The notes under the pieces are model-generated. The model made no database searches. It was not told the origin of the DNA and was given only the letters and a program-made list of their open reading frames with translations. The position numbers and the translations under genes were made by a program. A DNA stretch of 64,000 nt from Streptomyces caniscabiei (GTDB lineage: Bacteria; Actinomycetota; Actinomycetes; Streptomycetales; Streptomycetaceae): NCBI RefSeq assembly GCF_014930365.1, contig NZ_JABXWI010000011.1, positions 360,867 to 424,866 on the forward strand, written 5' to 3'. Positions 56,402 through 64,000 of the stretch are shown in pieces. How positions within the stretch are numbered: the first letter of the stretch is position 1; each line of letters begins with the position of its first letter.

Positions 56402-57394
56402 TCACGGCTTGCGCGCCGGTTCCTTGATTGTGGTGAGGTGGGCGAAGACGACGACGTTGCTCGCGTACCCCTTCCTCCGGTCGTACGTCCCGCCGCAGGT
56501 GATCAGGCGCAGTTCGGGGCGCCCGCGATGGCCGTACACCTTCTTGCTGGGGAAGCGGTCCTTCTCGTACGACTGCACGGCGTCCACCGTGTAGACGGCG
56601 GTGCGGCCGTCGGCCCGCAGGACCTCCACCAGGCGGCCGGGCTTGATCACGTCGAGCGCGGCGAACACGGCGGGGCCCGTGCGGGTGTCCCGGTGACCGA
56701 CGACGACCGCCGTGCCGGGTCCGCCGGGCGCGGGCCCGTCCGCGTACCAGCCGACCAGCTTCGGCTGGTCGTCCGGCGGCGCGGGGAGCCGCCGCCGGGC
56801 GTCGAGGCGCAGACCGGTCACCGGCGCCTCGATGCCGAGGTAGGGGATGCTGACGGTCCTGGCCGGGGACGGCGGCAGCGTACGGGGACGGGCGGGTTTC
56901 CTCGGGCCGGCCGGGCCGGGTGCGGGCGGCGCGGGCCGCACCGGCTGGGCGGGGGTGGGCGCGGCGGGCGTCGGACTCGTGGACCCGGCGGGGGTCCGGC
57001 CCGTCGCCAGGGTCGCAGGGGTGGACACCGTCGGCGGGGTGGGCGGCCGGGTCTCCCACCCGGACGACGGCCCGGTCTCCCGCGCGGTCCCCGGGGCGGC
57101 CGACGCGGTCGGTTCGGCCCCCTGGTCGGGCGTCGCCGTCGAGGGCGGCGGGGAGGCGGGCTCGTCGGGTGGTGGGGGCGTGAAGTACAGGGACGCCCGG
57201 GCGCGTGGCGCGGCCGCACCGCGCGCCCCGGAGTCGGCCCAGGCGGAGCCGGCCTCGGCGGTCCCGGTCCGCTCCCTGCCCTCCGTCAGGTGGACGCCGC
57301 CCACCACCAGCGCGGTGGCCATGACGGCCGTCCGCGCCAGGCGGTAGGCGCGCGTCCGGTGCCAGGGCCTGCGCCGGCGTCTACGCGGCGCCAT
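56402..57394 (-). CDS. Class F sortase
   Basis: The protein has about 330 residues from ATG 57394. A short Arg-rich N-terminus and one helix (TAVMATALVVGGVHL) precede a Pro/Thr/Ser-rich linker of about 130 residues. The C-terminal sortase barrel has the catalytic His in VVVGHRDTRTGP (near 238), Cys in LRLITCGGTYD (near 300) and the Arg in RKGYASNVVVFAHL. Class F sortases attach proteins to the cell wall or transpeptidate unknown substrates. It overlaps the upstream secreted-protein gene by 14 bases. Confidence 0.92.
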   Translation of the reverse strand: MAPRRRRRRPWHRTRAYRLARTAVMATALVVGGVHLTEGRERTGTAEAGSAWADSGARGAAAPRARASLYFTPPPPDEPASPPPSTATPDQGAEPTASAAPGTARETGPSSGWETRPPTPPTVSTPATLATGRTPAGSTSPTPAAPTPAQPVRPAPPAPGPAGPRKPARPRTLPPSPARTVSIPYLGIEAPVTGLRLDARRRLPAPPDDQPKLVGWYADGPAPGGPGTAVVVGHRDTRTGPAVFAALDVIKPGRLVEVLRADGRTAVYTVDAVQSYEKDRFPSKKVYGHRGRPELRLITCGGTYDRRKGYASNVVVFAHLTTIKEPARKP

Positions 57395-58007
57395 CGGCGC
57401 GGCGACGGCGCAGCCGCAGATAGGCCACGCCGCCGACCGCGGCGAGACCCACGGCGGCCGCGCCGGCGACCGGCGAGAAGTTCTGGGTGAGGGCGAGACC
57501 GCCGCCACCGGCCGGCACCGCGCCCTCGGGTCCCGCGAGGCCGTTGAGCGGGCAGTCGACGTTGATGTCCCGGCGCCCCTCCTCCAGTGTCCCGCCGATG
57601 GTCCTCCAGGTCAGCACGTAGTTGCCGTCGGGCAGGCGTGCCGCGTTCGGGGGCGCCACGGGCGTGCTGTGTCCGGTGCCGTCGGCCGCGAGGGTGATCT
57701 CGCCCGTGGCGACGGGGTCGGTGCGCGGCGCGGGGGGCTGGCGGTCGATGGTCCAGCTGATGCGCTGCGACGGCGTGGGGTCCTCGGGGAAGTTGAAGGC
57801 GGAGAGGTAGAAGTCGCAGACCAGCGGCTGGTTGCGCTGGTTGTCGAACGGGAAGCCCACCTTGTGGATCACGACGTCGGGGTCGCCCGGAGCGGCGACG
57901 GCGGCCGGTGCCGTGATCAGGCTGGCTCCCGTGACGGTGAGTGCCGCGAGGACGGCGGCGGCACTCGCGCGCACTCCGGCGGGGCGCGGGCGGGACGAGG
58001 TGGACAT
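57381..58007 (-). CDS. Secreted protein with C-terminal membrane anchor, sortase partner
   Basis: The 208-residue protein starts at ATG 58007 (GGAGGTT upstream). It has a signal peptide ending near APAAVAAPG (residue 40), an extracellular beta-rich domain with two cysteines (PLVCDFYLSAF and NVDCPLNG), a Gly-rich spacer, a hydrophobic helix and an Arg-rich tail YLRLRRRRADGAA. This resembles a sortase substrate, but there is no LPXTG-like motif; the position is occupied by LALTQNFSP. It overlaps the sortase gene, so the two are co-expressed. Confidence 0.8.
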   Translation of the reverse strand: MSTSSRPRPAGVRASAAAVLAALTVTGASLITAPAAVAAPGDPDVVIHKVGFPFDNQRNQPLVCDFYLSAFNFPEDPTPSQRISWTIDRQPPAPRTDPVATGEITLAADGTGHSTPVAPPNAARLPDGNYVLTWRTIGGTLEEGRRDINVDCPLNGLAGPEGAVPAGGGGLALTQNFSPVAGAAAVGLAAVGGVAYLRLRRRRADGAA

Positions 58008-58018
58008 GCAGAACCTCC

Positions 58019-58060
58019 GAGTCAGACGATTTTCACACAAATCGCTCTTTCGCCTGACTC
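58019..58060. promoter_or_regulatory. Nested palindrome upstream of the sortase operon
   Basis: Outer arms GAGTCAG (58019-58025) and CTGACTC (58054-58060) enclose inner arms CGATTT (58027-58032) and AAATCG (58039-58044). The site starts 12 bases upstream of the first start codon, in the leader or promoter. Confidence 0.55.
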
Positions 58061-58107
58061 TCTGTCACATCGCACCGGACACGGGGGGAGCCGCGCCCGA
58101 CGACCCC

Positions 58108-59367
58108 TCAGATGTCCCCCTTACGGCGCAGGGACGCGTCCGACGCACCCGACCGCGCGCCCTTCCCCTTGCGCTTCCCCGAGGTGCCGCTCCCCCGCCC
58201 CGGCTCCGCCGGCGAGCGCAGGGCGATGACCGACGACACCAGCAGCAGTGCTCCCAGCATCACGAACGGCGCGGCCACGCCCGCGACGCCGGCGATCAGA
58301 CCCGCGGCGGCCGGTGCCCCGGCCTGTCCCAGCCGGTTCCCCGTCAGCCGCAGGGCGAGCGCGGTGGAGCGGGCGTCGTCCGGCGCGGCCTGCACCACCG
58401 TCGTCATGGACAGCGGCTGCCCGGCCCCGAGGCAGAACCCGAGCGCGGCGAGGATCAGGGCGAGCGCCCACACCGGCACCGGCAGCGCGATCCCGGCGCA
58501 CAGCACGGCCCCCAGCACACAGGTGACCGTGAGCAGCGCGGTCCGGCCGAGCAGCCGCAGCATGGGTGTCATCACCAGACGGCACGCGATGGTCGCCGCC
58601 GCCCGCAGGCTGAGCAGGAGGCCGATCACCGACGGCGCGATGCCCCGGTGTTCACCGACCACCGGCAGATACGCGGTGAGGATGTCCGTCGCCGACAGCA
58701 CGGCGAGGCTGATGAAGATGCCGCCCGGCACGCCGCGGGTGCGCAGGATGCGGTGCACGGGCACGCGATCGCCCGGTGCCGTACGGGACTTGGGCTCGAC
58801 CGGGCGCTCTATCCGCCACAGCGAGGTGAACGCGACCGCCGCCCCGGCCCCCGCGACCACCAGCGCCAGGGCGCTCGTACGGGCCATGTCCGGGCCGCCG
58901 ATCAGGGCGCCCGCGGCGATCGGACCGACCAGCTGGCCGAGGGAGGCGCCGATGGTGAAGTGGCCGAAGTTGCGGTCGTGTTCGTGCGGCGCGGACTGGC
59001 GGGCCACCAGGGACTGGGCGCCGATGACGAAGGAGAGGTGTCCGAGGCCCATCACGCCGCTCCAGACGGCCATCGCCACCAGGGAGTCGGCCAGACCGCT
59101 CAGGACGCAGCCGCCGGAGATGAGGACGACGCCGACCGGCAGCAGGGGCGCGCACCGGCCGTGGTCGGTCCTGCGGCCGAGCGGGACGGCGGCGAACAGC
59201 GGGAGCAGGGCGTAGACCCCCGCGATCACACCGACGGCCCGTTCGTCGGCGCCCAACGCGAGGGCCCGGTAGGACACGGCGGGCCGCGCCATCGACACCG
59301 CCCCCTGCGCGAAGCTGAAGGCGATGACGAGGCGGAGCAGCCAGCCTCGGTTCCTACCGGGCCTCAC
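58108..59367 (-). CDS. MFS transporter
   Basis: The 419-residue protein has 12 membrane helices from a GTG at 59367. The characteristic GRRTDHGRCAPLLPVG loop (near residue 64) and a second-half QPLSMTTVVQAAPDDARSTALALR-type segment (given in part) place it in the drug/sugar efflux MFS group. The C-terminal tail is basic (GKRKGKGARSGAS). The substrate is unknown. The citrate transporter gene ends nearby, 92 bases upstream of this start. Confidence 0.87.
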   Translation of the reverse strand: MRPGRNRGWLLRLVIAFSFAQGAVSMARPAVSYRALALGADERAVGVIAGVYALLPLFAAVPLGRRTDHGRCAPLLPVGVVLISGGCVLSGLADSLVAMAVWSGVMGLGHLSFVIGAQSLVARQSAPHEHDRNFGHFTIGASLGQLVGPIAAGALIGGPDMARTSALALVVAGAGAAVAFTSLWRIERPVEPKSRTAPGDRVPVHRILRTRGVPGGIFISLAVLSATDILTAYLPVVGEHRGIAPSVIGLLLSLRAAATIACRLVMTPMLRLLGRTALLTVTCVLGAVLCAGIALPVPVWALALILAALGFCLGAGQPLSMTTVVQAAPDDARSTALALRLTGNRLGQAGAPAAAGLIAGVAGVAAPFVMLGALLLVSSVIALRSPAEPGRGSGTSGKRKGKGARSGASDASLRRKGDI

Positions 59368-59458
59368 GATGCGGGTCCTCCTGGGGGAAGTTCACGCCGG
59401 TCCGAGCGAACTTCGCTCCATGGCGCGGGAGTCGGGTCCGACGGTTCGGGCGATGCCG

Positions 59459-60937
59459 TCAGATGATGCCGAACAGCACGCCCGCGCCGAGGATGATCAG
59501 CGAGGTCGCCGCCGCCCACTTGACCACGAACTTGGTGTGGTCGCCGAACTCGACCTTGGCCATGCCCACGAGCACGTACACGGCGGGGACCAGCGGGCTG
59601 GACATGTGCAGCGGCTGGCCGACGAGGGAGGCGCGGGCGATCTCCAGCGGGGAGACCCCGTGGGCGGCACCGGCCTCGGCGAGGACCGGGAGGACACCGA
59701 AGTAGAAGCCGTCGTTGGACATGAAGTAGGTGAGCGGCAGGCTCAGGAAGCCGGTGACCAGGGCCATGTGCGGGCCCATGCCGGCCGGGATGCCGTCGAC
59801 GATCCACTTGGCCATCGAGTCGACCATGCCGGTGCCCTGGAGGACGCCGGTGAAGACGGCGGCGGCGAAGACCATCCCGGAGACGTTGAGGACGTTGTCC
59901 GCGTGGGCGGCGAGCCGGTCCTTCTGGTCGGGGATGTGGGGGAAGTTGACCGTCAGCGCGAGCGCGGCGCCGAGGATGAACAGCACCGGGATCGGCAGCC
60001 ACTCCATGATCATGGCGGTCAGCAGCGAGACCGTGAGCAGCGCGTTGAACCAGTACAGCTTGGGGCGCAGCGTCGGGCGGTTGGGGTCCAGGCCCTGGAG
60101 GCGGACGTCGTCCGCGTCGTCGTCCTCGGCGTCGGTGCCGGAGCCCGCTCCGCCGGTGCTCTTCGTCGTACGGACCTTGTCGTCACCGGAGGCGGAGGCG
60201 GAACCCGCACCGGATCCGGCGGCCGACGAGGCGCCCGCGCCGACGAGCACGGTCTCCTCGGAGCCGGACGTCTCCTCGTCCTTGACGATCTTCTCCTGCT
60301 CCAGGACCTCGTCGAGGCTCAGCACACCGAGGCGCTTGCGCTCGCGCAGACCGAGGAAGTAGGCGAGGACGAAGACGAAGAGCAGACCGACGGCGAGCGC
60401 CGGGATCATGGGGACGAAGATGTCGCCGGCGTCGAGCTTGAGCGCGGTGGCGGCGCGGGCGGTCGGGCCGCCCCAGGGCAGCGTGTTCATCACGCCGTTG
60501 GCGGTGGCGGCGACACCGGTCATCACGACCAGGCTCATCTTCAGGCGCTTGTACAGCGGGTACATCGCCGAGACGGTGATCATGAAGGTGGTCGAGCCGT
60601 CGCCGTCCAGCGAGACGATCGCGGCGAGCAGGGCCGTGCCGATGACGATGCGCAGCGGGTCGGCCTTGCAGAACTTCAGGATGCCTCGGACGATCGGGTC
60701 GAAGAGGCCGACGTCGATCATGAGGCCGAAGTAGACGATGGCGAACATCAGCATCGCGGCGGTGGGCGCGAGATTGCCCACCCCCTCGATGACGTAGTCG
60801 CCGAGTTGGGCTCCCTTTCCGACGAACACGCAGAAGAGCGCGGGGATCAGTACGAGTGCCGCGATCGGCGACATCTTCTTCATCATGATCAGGACCAGGA
60901 AGGTCGCGATCATGGCGAAGCCGAGGATGGTCAACAT
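59459..60937 (-). CDS. CitMHS-family citrate:metal symporter
   Basis: The protein has 492 residues from ATG 60937. About 12 helices flank a long charged, Gly/Ser/Asp-rich cytosolic loop (about 230-290). Signatures include SLDGDGSTTFMITVSAMYPL (near 110), NTLPWGGPTARAATAL (near 151), and a C-terminal FMSNDGFYFGVLPVL (near 405) with GQPLHMSSPLVPA. CitMHS proteins import citrate complexed with Mg2+ or Ca2+. The upstream region has an AAGACGTTGACATGCG stretch with possible promoter elements. No citrate two-component system is in the window. Confidence 0.92.
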   Translation of the reverse strand: MLTILGFAMIATFLVLIMMKKMSPIAALVLIPALFCVFVGKGAQLGDYVIEGVGNLAPTAAMLMFAIVYFGLMIDVGLFDPIVRGILKFCKADPLRIVIGTALLAAIVSLDGDGSTTFMITVSAMYPLYKRLKMSLVVMTGVAATANGVMNTLPWGGPTARAATALKLDAGDIFVPMIPALAVGLLFVFVLAYFLGLRERKRLGVLSLDEVLEQEKIVKDEETSGSEETVLVGAGASSAAGSGAGSASASGDDKVRTTKSTGGAGSGTDAEDDDADDVRLQGLDPNRPTLRPKLYWFNALLTVSLLTAMIMEWLPIPVLFILGAALALTVNFPHIPDQKDRLAAHADNVLNVSGMVFAAAVFTGVLQGTGMVDSMAKWIVDGIPAGMGPHMALVTGFLSLPLTYFMSNDGFYFGVLPVLAEAGAAHGVSPLEIARASLVGQPLHMSSPLVPAVYVLVGMAKVEFGDHTKFVVKWAAATSLIILGAGVLFGII

Positions 60938-61058
60938 GTGGATACCTAACGTTCGCCCTTGAACTCCCACCAGGGCACCGGCGGTGCGACGACGTTAGGG
61001 CGGCTCCACAAGCGTTAACAAGACGTTGACATGCGAGCAATAAGCGCAGAACTCCAGG

Positions 61059-63314
61059 TCACAGCGTTGCGCCTGCTCGGGACAGCTCGACGGGGATGCC
61101 GTTGAGGACCGCGTTGCCCGACAGCGGGTCGAGCAGGGAGCCGTCGAGGAGCTGGTTGACGTTGACCCCGGGGTCGACCGCCGCGTGGCTCATACGGGTG
61201 CCCGGACGGTCGTGTCCCCAGCCGTGCGGAAGGCTCACGACACCCTGTCGTACGACGTCGGTGACCTCGGCGGGAGCGGTGACCTCTCCCCCGGCGCCCT
61301 TGATCCGTACGGCGTCCCCGTCGGCGAGGCCGAGGCGGTCGGCGTCGTCGGGGTGGATGTGGAGGGTGCAGCGGTTGGTGCCGCCGGTGAGGGCGGGGAT
61401 GTTGTGCAGCCAGCTGTTGTTGGAGCGAAGATGGCGGCGGCCGATGAGGACCAGGCCGTCCGGGCGCTCGCGCAGGGCGGTGCGGAGCCTCGGCAGATCG
61501 TCGACGATCGGCCCCGGCAGCAGCTCGATCCGGCCGCTGACCGTCTTCAGCGGCTGCGGCAGCCGGGGCTTCAGCGGTCCGAGGTCGATGCCGTGCGGGT
61601 GGGCGAGGAGCTTCGCCAGCGTCAGTCCGTCCGGGTTCGCGCCGAAGCCCTCGCCGTACGGGCCGAGGCGCAGCATCATGTCGAGCCGGCGCTCGGGGCC
61701 GGTGTCGCCGGTGAGCAGGCCCGCGAGTTCGCGCGGATCGCGGCCTTGGACGGGCGAGTGGGCCTCCTGCACGGCCTTGCCCAGGGTCTGGCCGATCACC
61801 AGGTCGTCCACGGCGGACGGGTCGGCGCCGTGCATGCCGGTGGCGGCGAGGGTGAGGCGGGCGAGGATCTCGGTCTCGGCCATGCGGCCGTCCTCCAGGG
61901 GGACGGCGGCGCGGTTGTAGCGGACCTGGTTGCGCACGGCGAAGGCGTTGAACGCGAAGTCGAAGTGCGGGGCCTGCGAGGGCGGGGGCGGCGGCAGGAC
62001 CACGTCGGCGTGGCGCGCGGTCTCGCCGAGGTAGGGGTCGACGCTGACCATGAAGTCCAGCGAGCCGAGCGCCTTGTCGAGACGGTCCCCGTCGGGTGCC
62101 GAAAGCACCGGGTTGGCGGCGATCGTGATGAGGGCACGGACGGGGCTGCCCTCGGGGGTGGCGGTGTCGATCTCCTCGGCGAGCACGGAGAGCGGCAGTT
62201 CGCCCTTGGCCTCGGGGTGGCCGCCGACCCGGCTGTGCCAGCGTCCGAGGCCGAAGCCCCGGCCGGGTCCGGCGGGGCGGGGGGTCTTGTCCGTCGCGGA
62301 GTGCGGGAACAGCGCGCCGCCAGGCCGGTCGAGGTTGCCGGTGAGGATGTTGAGGACGTCGACCAGCCAGCTGGCGAGGGTGCCGTGCGGGACGGTGCAG
62401 CTGCCGATGCGGCCGTAGACGGCGGCGGTGGGCGCGGCGGCCAGCTCGCGGGCGAGCGCGCGGATGGTGCCGGCGTCGACGTCACAGGCGCCGGCGACGG
62501 CCTCGGGGGTGAACTCCCGCACGGCGGCGGCGAGTTCGTCGACGTCCTGCACATGCGGGGCGAGGTCCCCGAGGTCGGTGAGCGCCTCCTCGAACAGCAC
62601 CTGGGCCATCGCCGCCAGCAGCAGGGCGTCCGTGCCCGGCCGGATGGCGATGTGCCGGTCGGCGAGCTTGGCCGTGCGGGTCAGGCGGGGGTCGACGACG
62701 GTGAGGGTGCCGCCGCGCGCCTTGAGGGCCTTGAGCTTGCCGGGGAAGTCGGGGGCGGTGCACAGACTGCCGTTGGACTCCAGCGGGTTGGCGCCGAGGA
62801 GCAGCAGATGGTCGGTGCGGTCCAGGTCGGGGACGGGGATGGCGTGGGCGTCGCCGTAGAGCAGTCCGCTGGAGACGTGCTTGGGCATCTGGTCGACGGT
62901 GGAGGCGGTGAACAGGCTGCGGGTGCCGAGTCCGGCGAGCAGGACGGGCGGGTAGAGGGCGCCGGCCATGGTGTGGACGTTCGGGTTGCCGAGGACGACG
63001 CCGACGGCGTTCGGGCCGTGCGCCTCGACGACCGGTCGCAGCCCGGCGGCGACCGCGTCGAAGGCCTCCGCCCAGGTGGCTTCCCGCAGCTCCCCGTCCT
63101 TGCGGACCAGCGGGGTGCGCAGCCGGTCGGGGTCGCCGTCGGCCGCCCCGAACGAGGCACCCTTGGGGCAGATGAACCCCTTGCTGAACACATCGTCCCG
63201 GTCGCCGCGGGCCCCGGTCACCCGGGTGCCCTCGATGGTGAGGGTGAGTCCGCAGGTCGCCTCGCAGAGCGGGCAGACCCGCAGGGCGGTGCGGGAGTCG
63301 GTGGTGGTGGACAC
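61059..63314 (-). CDS. Molybdopterin oxidoreductase with N-terminal 4Fe-4S domain
   Basis: The protein has 751 residues from the GTG at 63314 (GGGAGGACC upstream). The N-terminal cluster motif CPLCEATCG with a later CPKG (residues 14-54) is a 4Fe-4S site. Family features are GVVLGNPNVHTMAGALYPPV (near 98), LLLGANPLESNGSL (near 165) with a bis-MGD environment, and a C-terminal MGD-binding domain (RRHLRSNNSWLHNI, CTLHIHPDDADRLGL). There is no Tat signal, so it is cytosolic, like assimilatory nitrate reductase or formate dehydrogenase. The substrate is unassigned. A palindromic GCATACC-GACC-GGTATGC lies 82 bases upstream. Confidence 0.9.
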   Translation of the reverse strand: MSTTTDSRTALRVCPLCEATCGLTLTIEGTRVTGARGDRDDVFSKGFICPKGASFGAADGDPDRLRTPLVRKDGELREATWAEAFDAVAAGLRPVVEAHGPNAVGVVLGNPNVHTMAGALYPPVLLAGLGTRSLFTASTVDQMPKHVSSGLLYGDAHAIPVPDLDRTDHLLLLGANPLESNGSLCTAPDFPGKLKALKARGGTLTVVDPRLTRTAKLADRHIAIRPGTDALLLAAMAQVLFEEALTDLGDLAPHVQDVDELAAAVREFTPEAVAGACDVDAGTIRALARELAAAPTAAVYGRIGSCTVPHGTLASWLVDVLNILTGNLDRPGGALFPHSATDKTPRPAGPGRGFGLGRWHSRVGGHPEAKGELPLSVLAEEIDTATPEGSPVRALITIAANPVLSAPDGDRLDKALGSLDFMVSVDPYLGETARHADVVLPPPPPSQAPHFDFAFNAFAVRNQVRYNRAAVPLEDGRMAETEILARLTLAATGMHGADPSAVDDLVIGQTLGKAVQEAHSPVQGRDPRELAGLLTGDTGPERRLDMMLRLGPYGEGFGANPDGLTLAKLLAHPHGIDLGPLKPRLPQPLKTVSGRIELLPGPIVDDLPRLRTALRERPDGLVLIGRRHLRSNNSWLHNIPALTGGTNRCTLHIHPDDADRLGLADGDAVRIKGAGGEVTAPAEVTDVVRQGVVSLPHGWGHDRPGTRMSHAAVDPGVNVNQLLDGSLLDPLSGNAVLNGIPVELSRAGATL

Positions 63315-63395
63315 GGGTCCTCCCGGAGGGGGCGGCGGCGACGGTGACGCTCGGACGGCGGGCCGCGCGCACGGAGCACGCGACACCGAGGCCGA

Positions 63396-63413
63396 GCATA
63401 CCGACCGGTATGC
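63396..63413. promoter_or_regulatory. Perfect TetR-type operator upstream of the molybdopterin gene
   Basis: GCATACC-GACC-GGTATGC has perfect seven-base arms and contains CATACCGACCGGT, identical to sites at 32857 and 36976. Confidence 0.75.
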
Positions 63414-63429
63414 ACCACGGGGAGGGGCT

Positions 63430-63697
63430 GCCGGGGTCTTGTCGCGAAACGGCGAGAACCACGGGGAGGGGCTTGTCGGAAACGGGGGCACCTGTGGGGA
63501 GGGCCGGCGGCAATCGGCGGCACCTGCGGGGAGGGCCTCGTCCGGAAACGGGGGCGCCCGCAGGTAGGGCCTCGCCGCGCAACGGCGGCACCTGCGAGGA
63601 GCGACCAGTCCGGCAACGGCGTCACCCACAGGGAGGGTCTCGTCCGGAAACCTCGGCGCCCACAGGAAACGCCTCGCCGCGAAACAGCGGCACCCTC
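63430..63697. repeat. Imperfect tandem array of about 34-base units
   Basis: About seven or eight units follow the pattern GGGGAGGGCCTCGTCCGGAA followed by ACGGCGGCACCTGC. They are diverged, with spacing near 33-34 bases. The unit length is not a multiple of three, which argues against a protein repeat. Confidence 0.75.
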
Positions 63698-63717
63698 GGG
63701 GCACGGCCGCACGAAGG

Positions 63718-63985
63718 CGACCCGGGGCCGGGGCCGGAGGCCGGGGCCGGGGTCGGAGGCCGGGGCCGGGGCCGGGGTCGGAGGCCGGCGGCCGGGGCCG
63801 GGGCCGGGGGCCAGAGGCCGGGGCCGGGGGCCAGAGACCGGAGGCCGGGGGCCAGAGACCGGAGGCCGGGGGCCAGAGACCGGGGCCGGGGGCCAGAGAC
63901 CGGAGGCCGGGGCCGGGGTCGAGGTCGGGGTCGAGGTCGGGGCCAAAGGCCGGGGCCGGAGGCCGGAGGCCGGGGGCCGGGGCAC
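63718..63985. repeat. GC-rich minisatellite
   Basis: The DNA consists almost entirely of GGCCGG and GAGGCC units. A 21-base unit, GGGCCAGAGACCGGAGGCCGG minus one base in some copies, is repeated about four times between 63820 and 63915, followed by GGTCGAGGTCGGG repeats. Confidence 0.8.
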
Positions 63986-64000
63986 CACCGAGGAGGCCAC

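Larger units (their letters stand above)
63315..64000. other. Repeat-rich region without a recognised gene
   Basis: The last 686 bases hold a TetR-type operator, a 34-base tandem repeat array and a GC-only minisatellite that runs to the window edge. Open frames cross this DNA on several frames, but their composition follows the repeats and I do not call a gene. Confidence 0.6.

Noticed and set aside
63430..63697. A CRISPR array
   Set aside because: Units are contiguous and diverged, with no unique spacers, and no cas genes are present.
63218..64000. A minus-strand open frame through the repeats into the molybdopterin gene
   Set aside because: It overlaps the real gene in another frame and consists of repeat-derived Pro/Arg/Ala sequence.

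Overview
The window looks like chromosomal DNA from a Streptomyces species. The evidence is very high GC with strong third-position GC bias, two chaplin genes, a mycothiol biosynthesis gene, F420-type oxidoreductases, many Tat signal peptides, several TetR-type regulators, a secreted xylanase/esterase pair and a class F sortase. From about 1 kb to 25 kb the gene order resembles, from memory, the region around SCO1663-SCO1680 of S. coelicolor (mshC, chpC, chpH, gluconate genes). No prophage, transposase, integrase, plasmid origin or CRISPR array was seen, and GC is uniformly high.

Layout. 1-4.8 kb, minus strand: a partial Tat-exported beta-propeller protein, then a compact cluster of a histidine phosphatase, a DUF3090 zinc-ribbon protein, an SCO1664-family kinase-like protein and mshC. 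4.8-12.7 kb: a CorA transporter, a ferritin-like protein, an F420 LLM oxidoreductase, an aldo/keto reductase overlapping a degenerate RecD2-like protein, and two small conserved proteins. 12.8-15.9 kb: a wall-anchored chaplin with three chaplin domains, a short chaplin, an M20 peptidase and tRNA-Leu(GAG). 16.2-22 kb: a Pls/PosA-type peptide synthetase, an M1 metallopeptidase and a YchJ protein. 22-25 kb: divergent gluconate genes (GntR-type repressor, kinase, permease). 25-32.8 kb: a Tat-exported molybdopterin enzyme with its cytochrome b, an FAD dehydrogenase, a DMT-type membrane protein, a NUDIX hydrolase, a DUF202 pair, a histidine-rich protein and an MBL hydrolase.

32.9-37 kb: acyl-CoA-type catabolism (phosphotransferase-like kinase plus acyl-CoA dehydrogenase, TetR regulator, SDR) sharing an operator-like motif. 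37-43 kb: a NamZ-type exo-muramidase, an alpha/beta-hydrolase-like protein and a penicillin acylase. 43-46.7 kb: two unknown proteins, an Rnl5-type RNA ligase, SoxR and a MaoC hydratase. 46.7-48.2 kb: a CE4 esterase and GH11 xylanase in translational contact. 48.4-55.6 kb: two TetR regulators, an acyl-CoA dehydrogenase, an MHS transporter and an alcohol plus aldehyde dehydrogenase pair. 55.8-61 kb: a DUF3574 protein, a class F sortase with a signal-peptide/membrane partner, an MFS exporter and a citrate transporter. 61-64 kb: an assimilatory-type molybdopterin oxidoreductase, followed by about 0.6 kb of minisatellite-like repeats that runs to the window end.

Themes. (1) Three separate palindromic operator motifs each occur at two to four promoters, suggesting small local TetR regulons. 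(2) A family of palindromic elements with the core CTCGCGCAGTTCCCCGCGCC recurs in at least seven intergenic spaces. (3) The least explained protein-level items are the kinase/DUF3090/phosphatase group next to mshC, the RecD2-like protein with no Walker A motif, the three-domain chaplin, the Pls/PosA synthetase next to an M1 peptidase, and the sortase paired with a substrate-like protein that lacks LPXTG.
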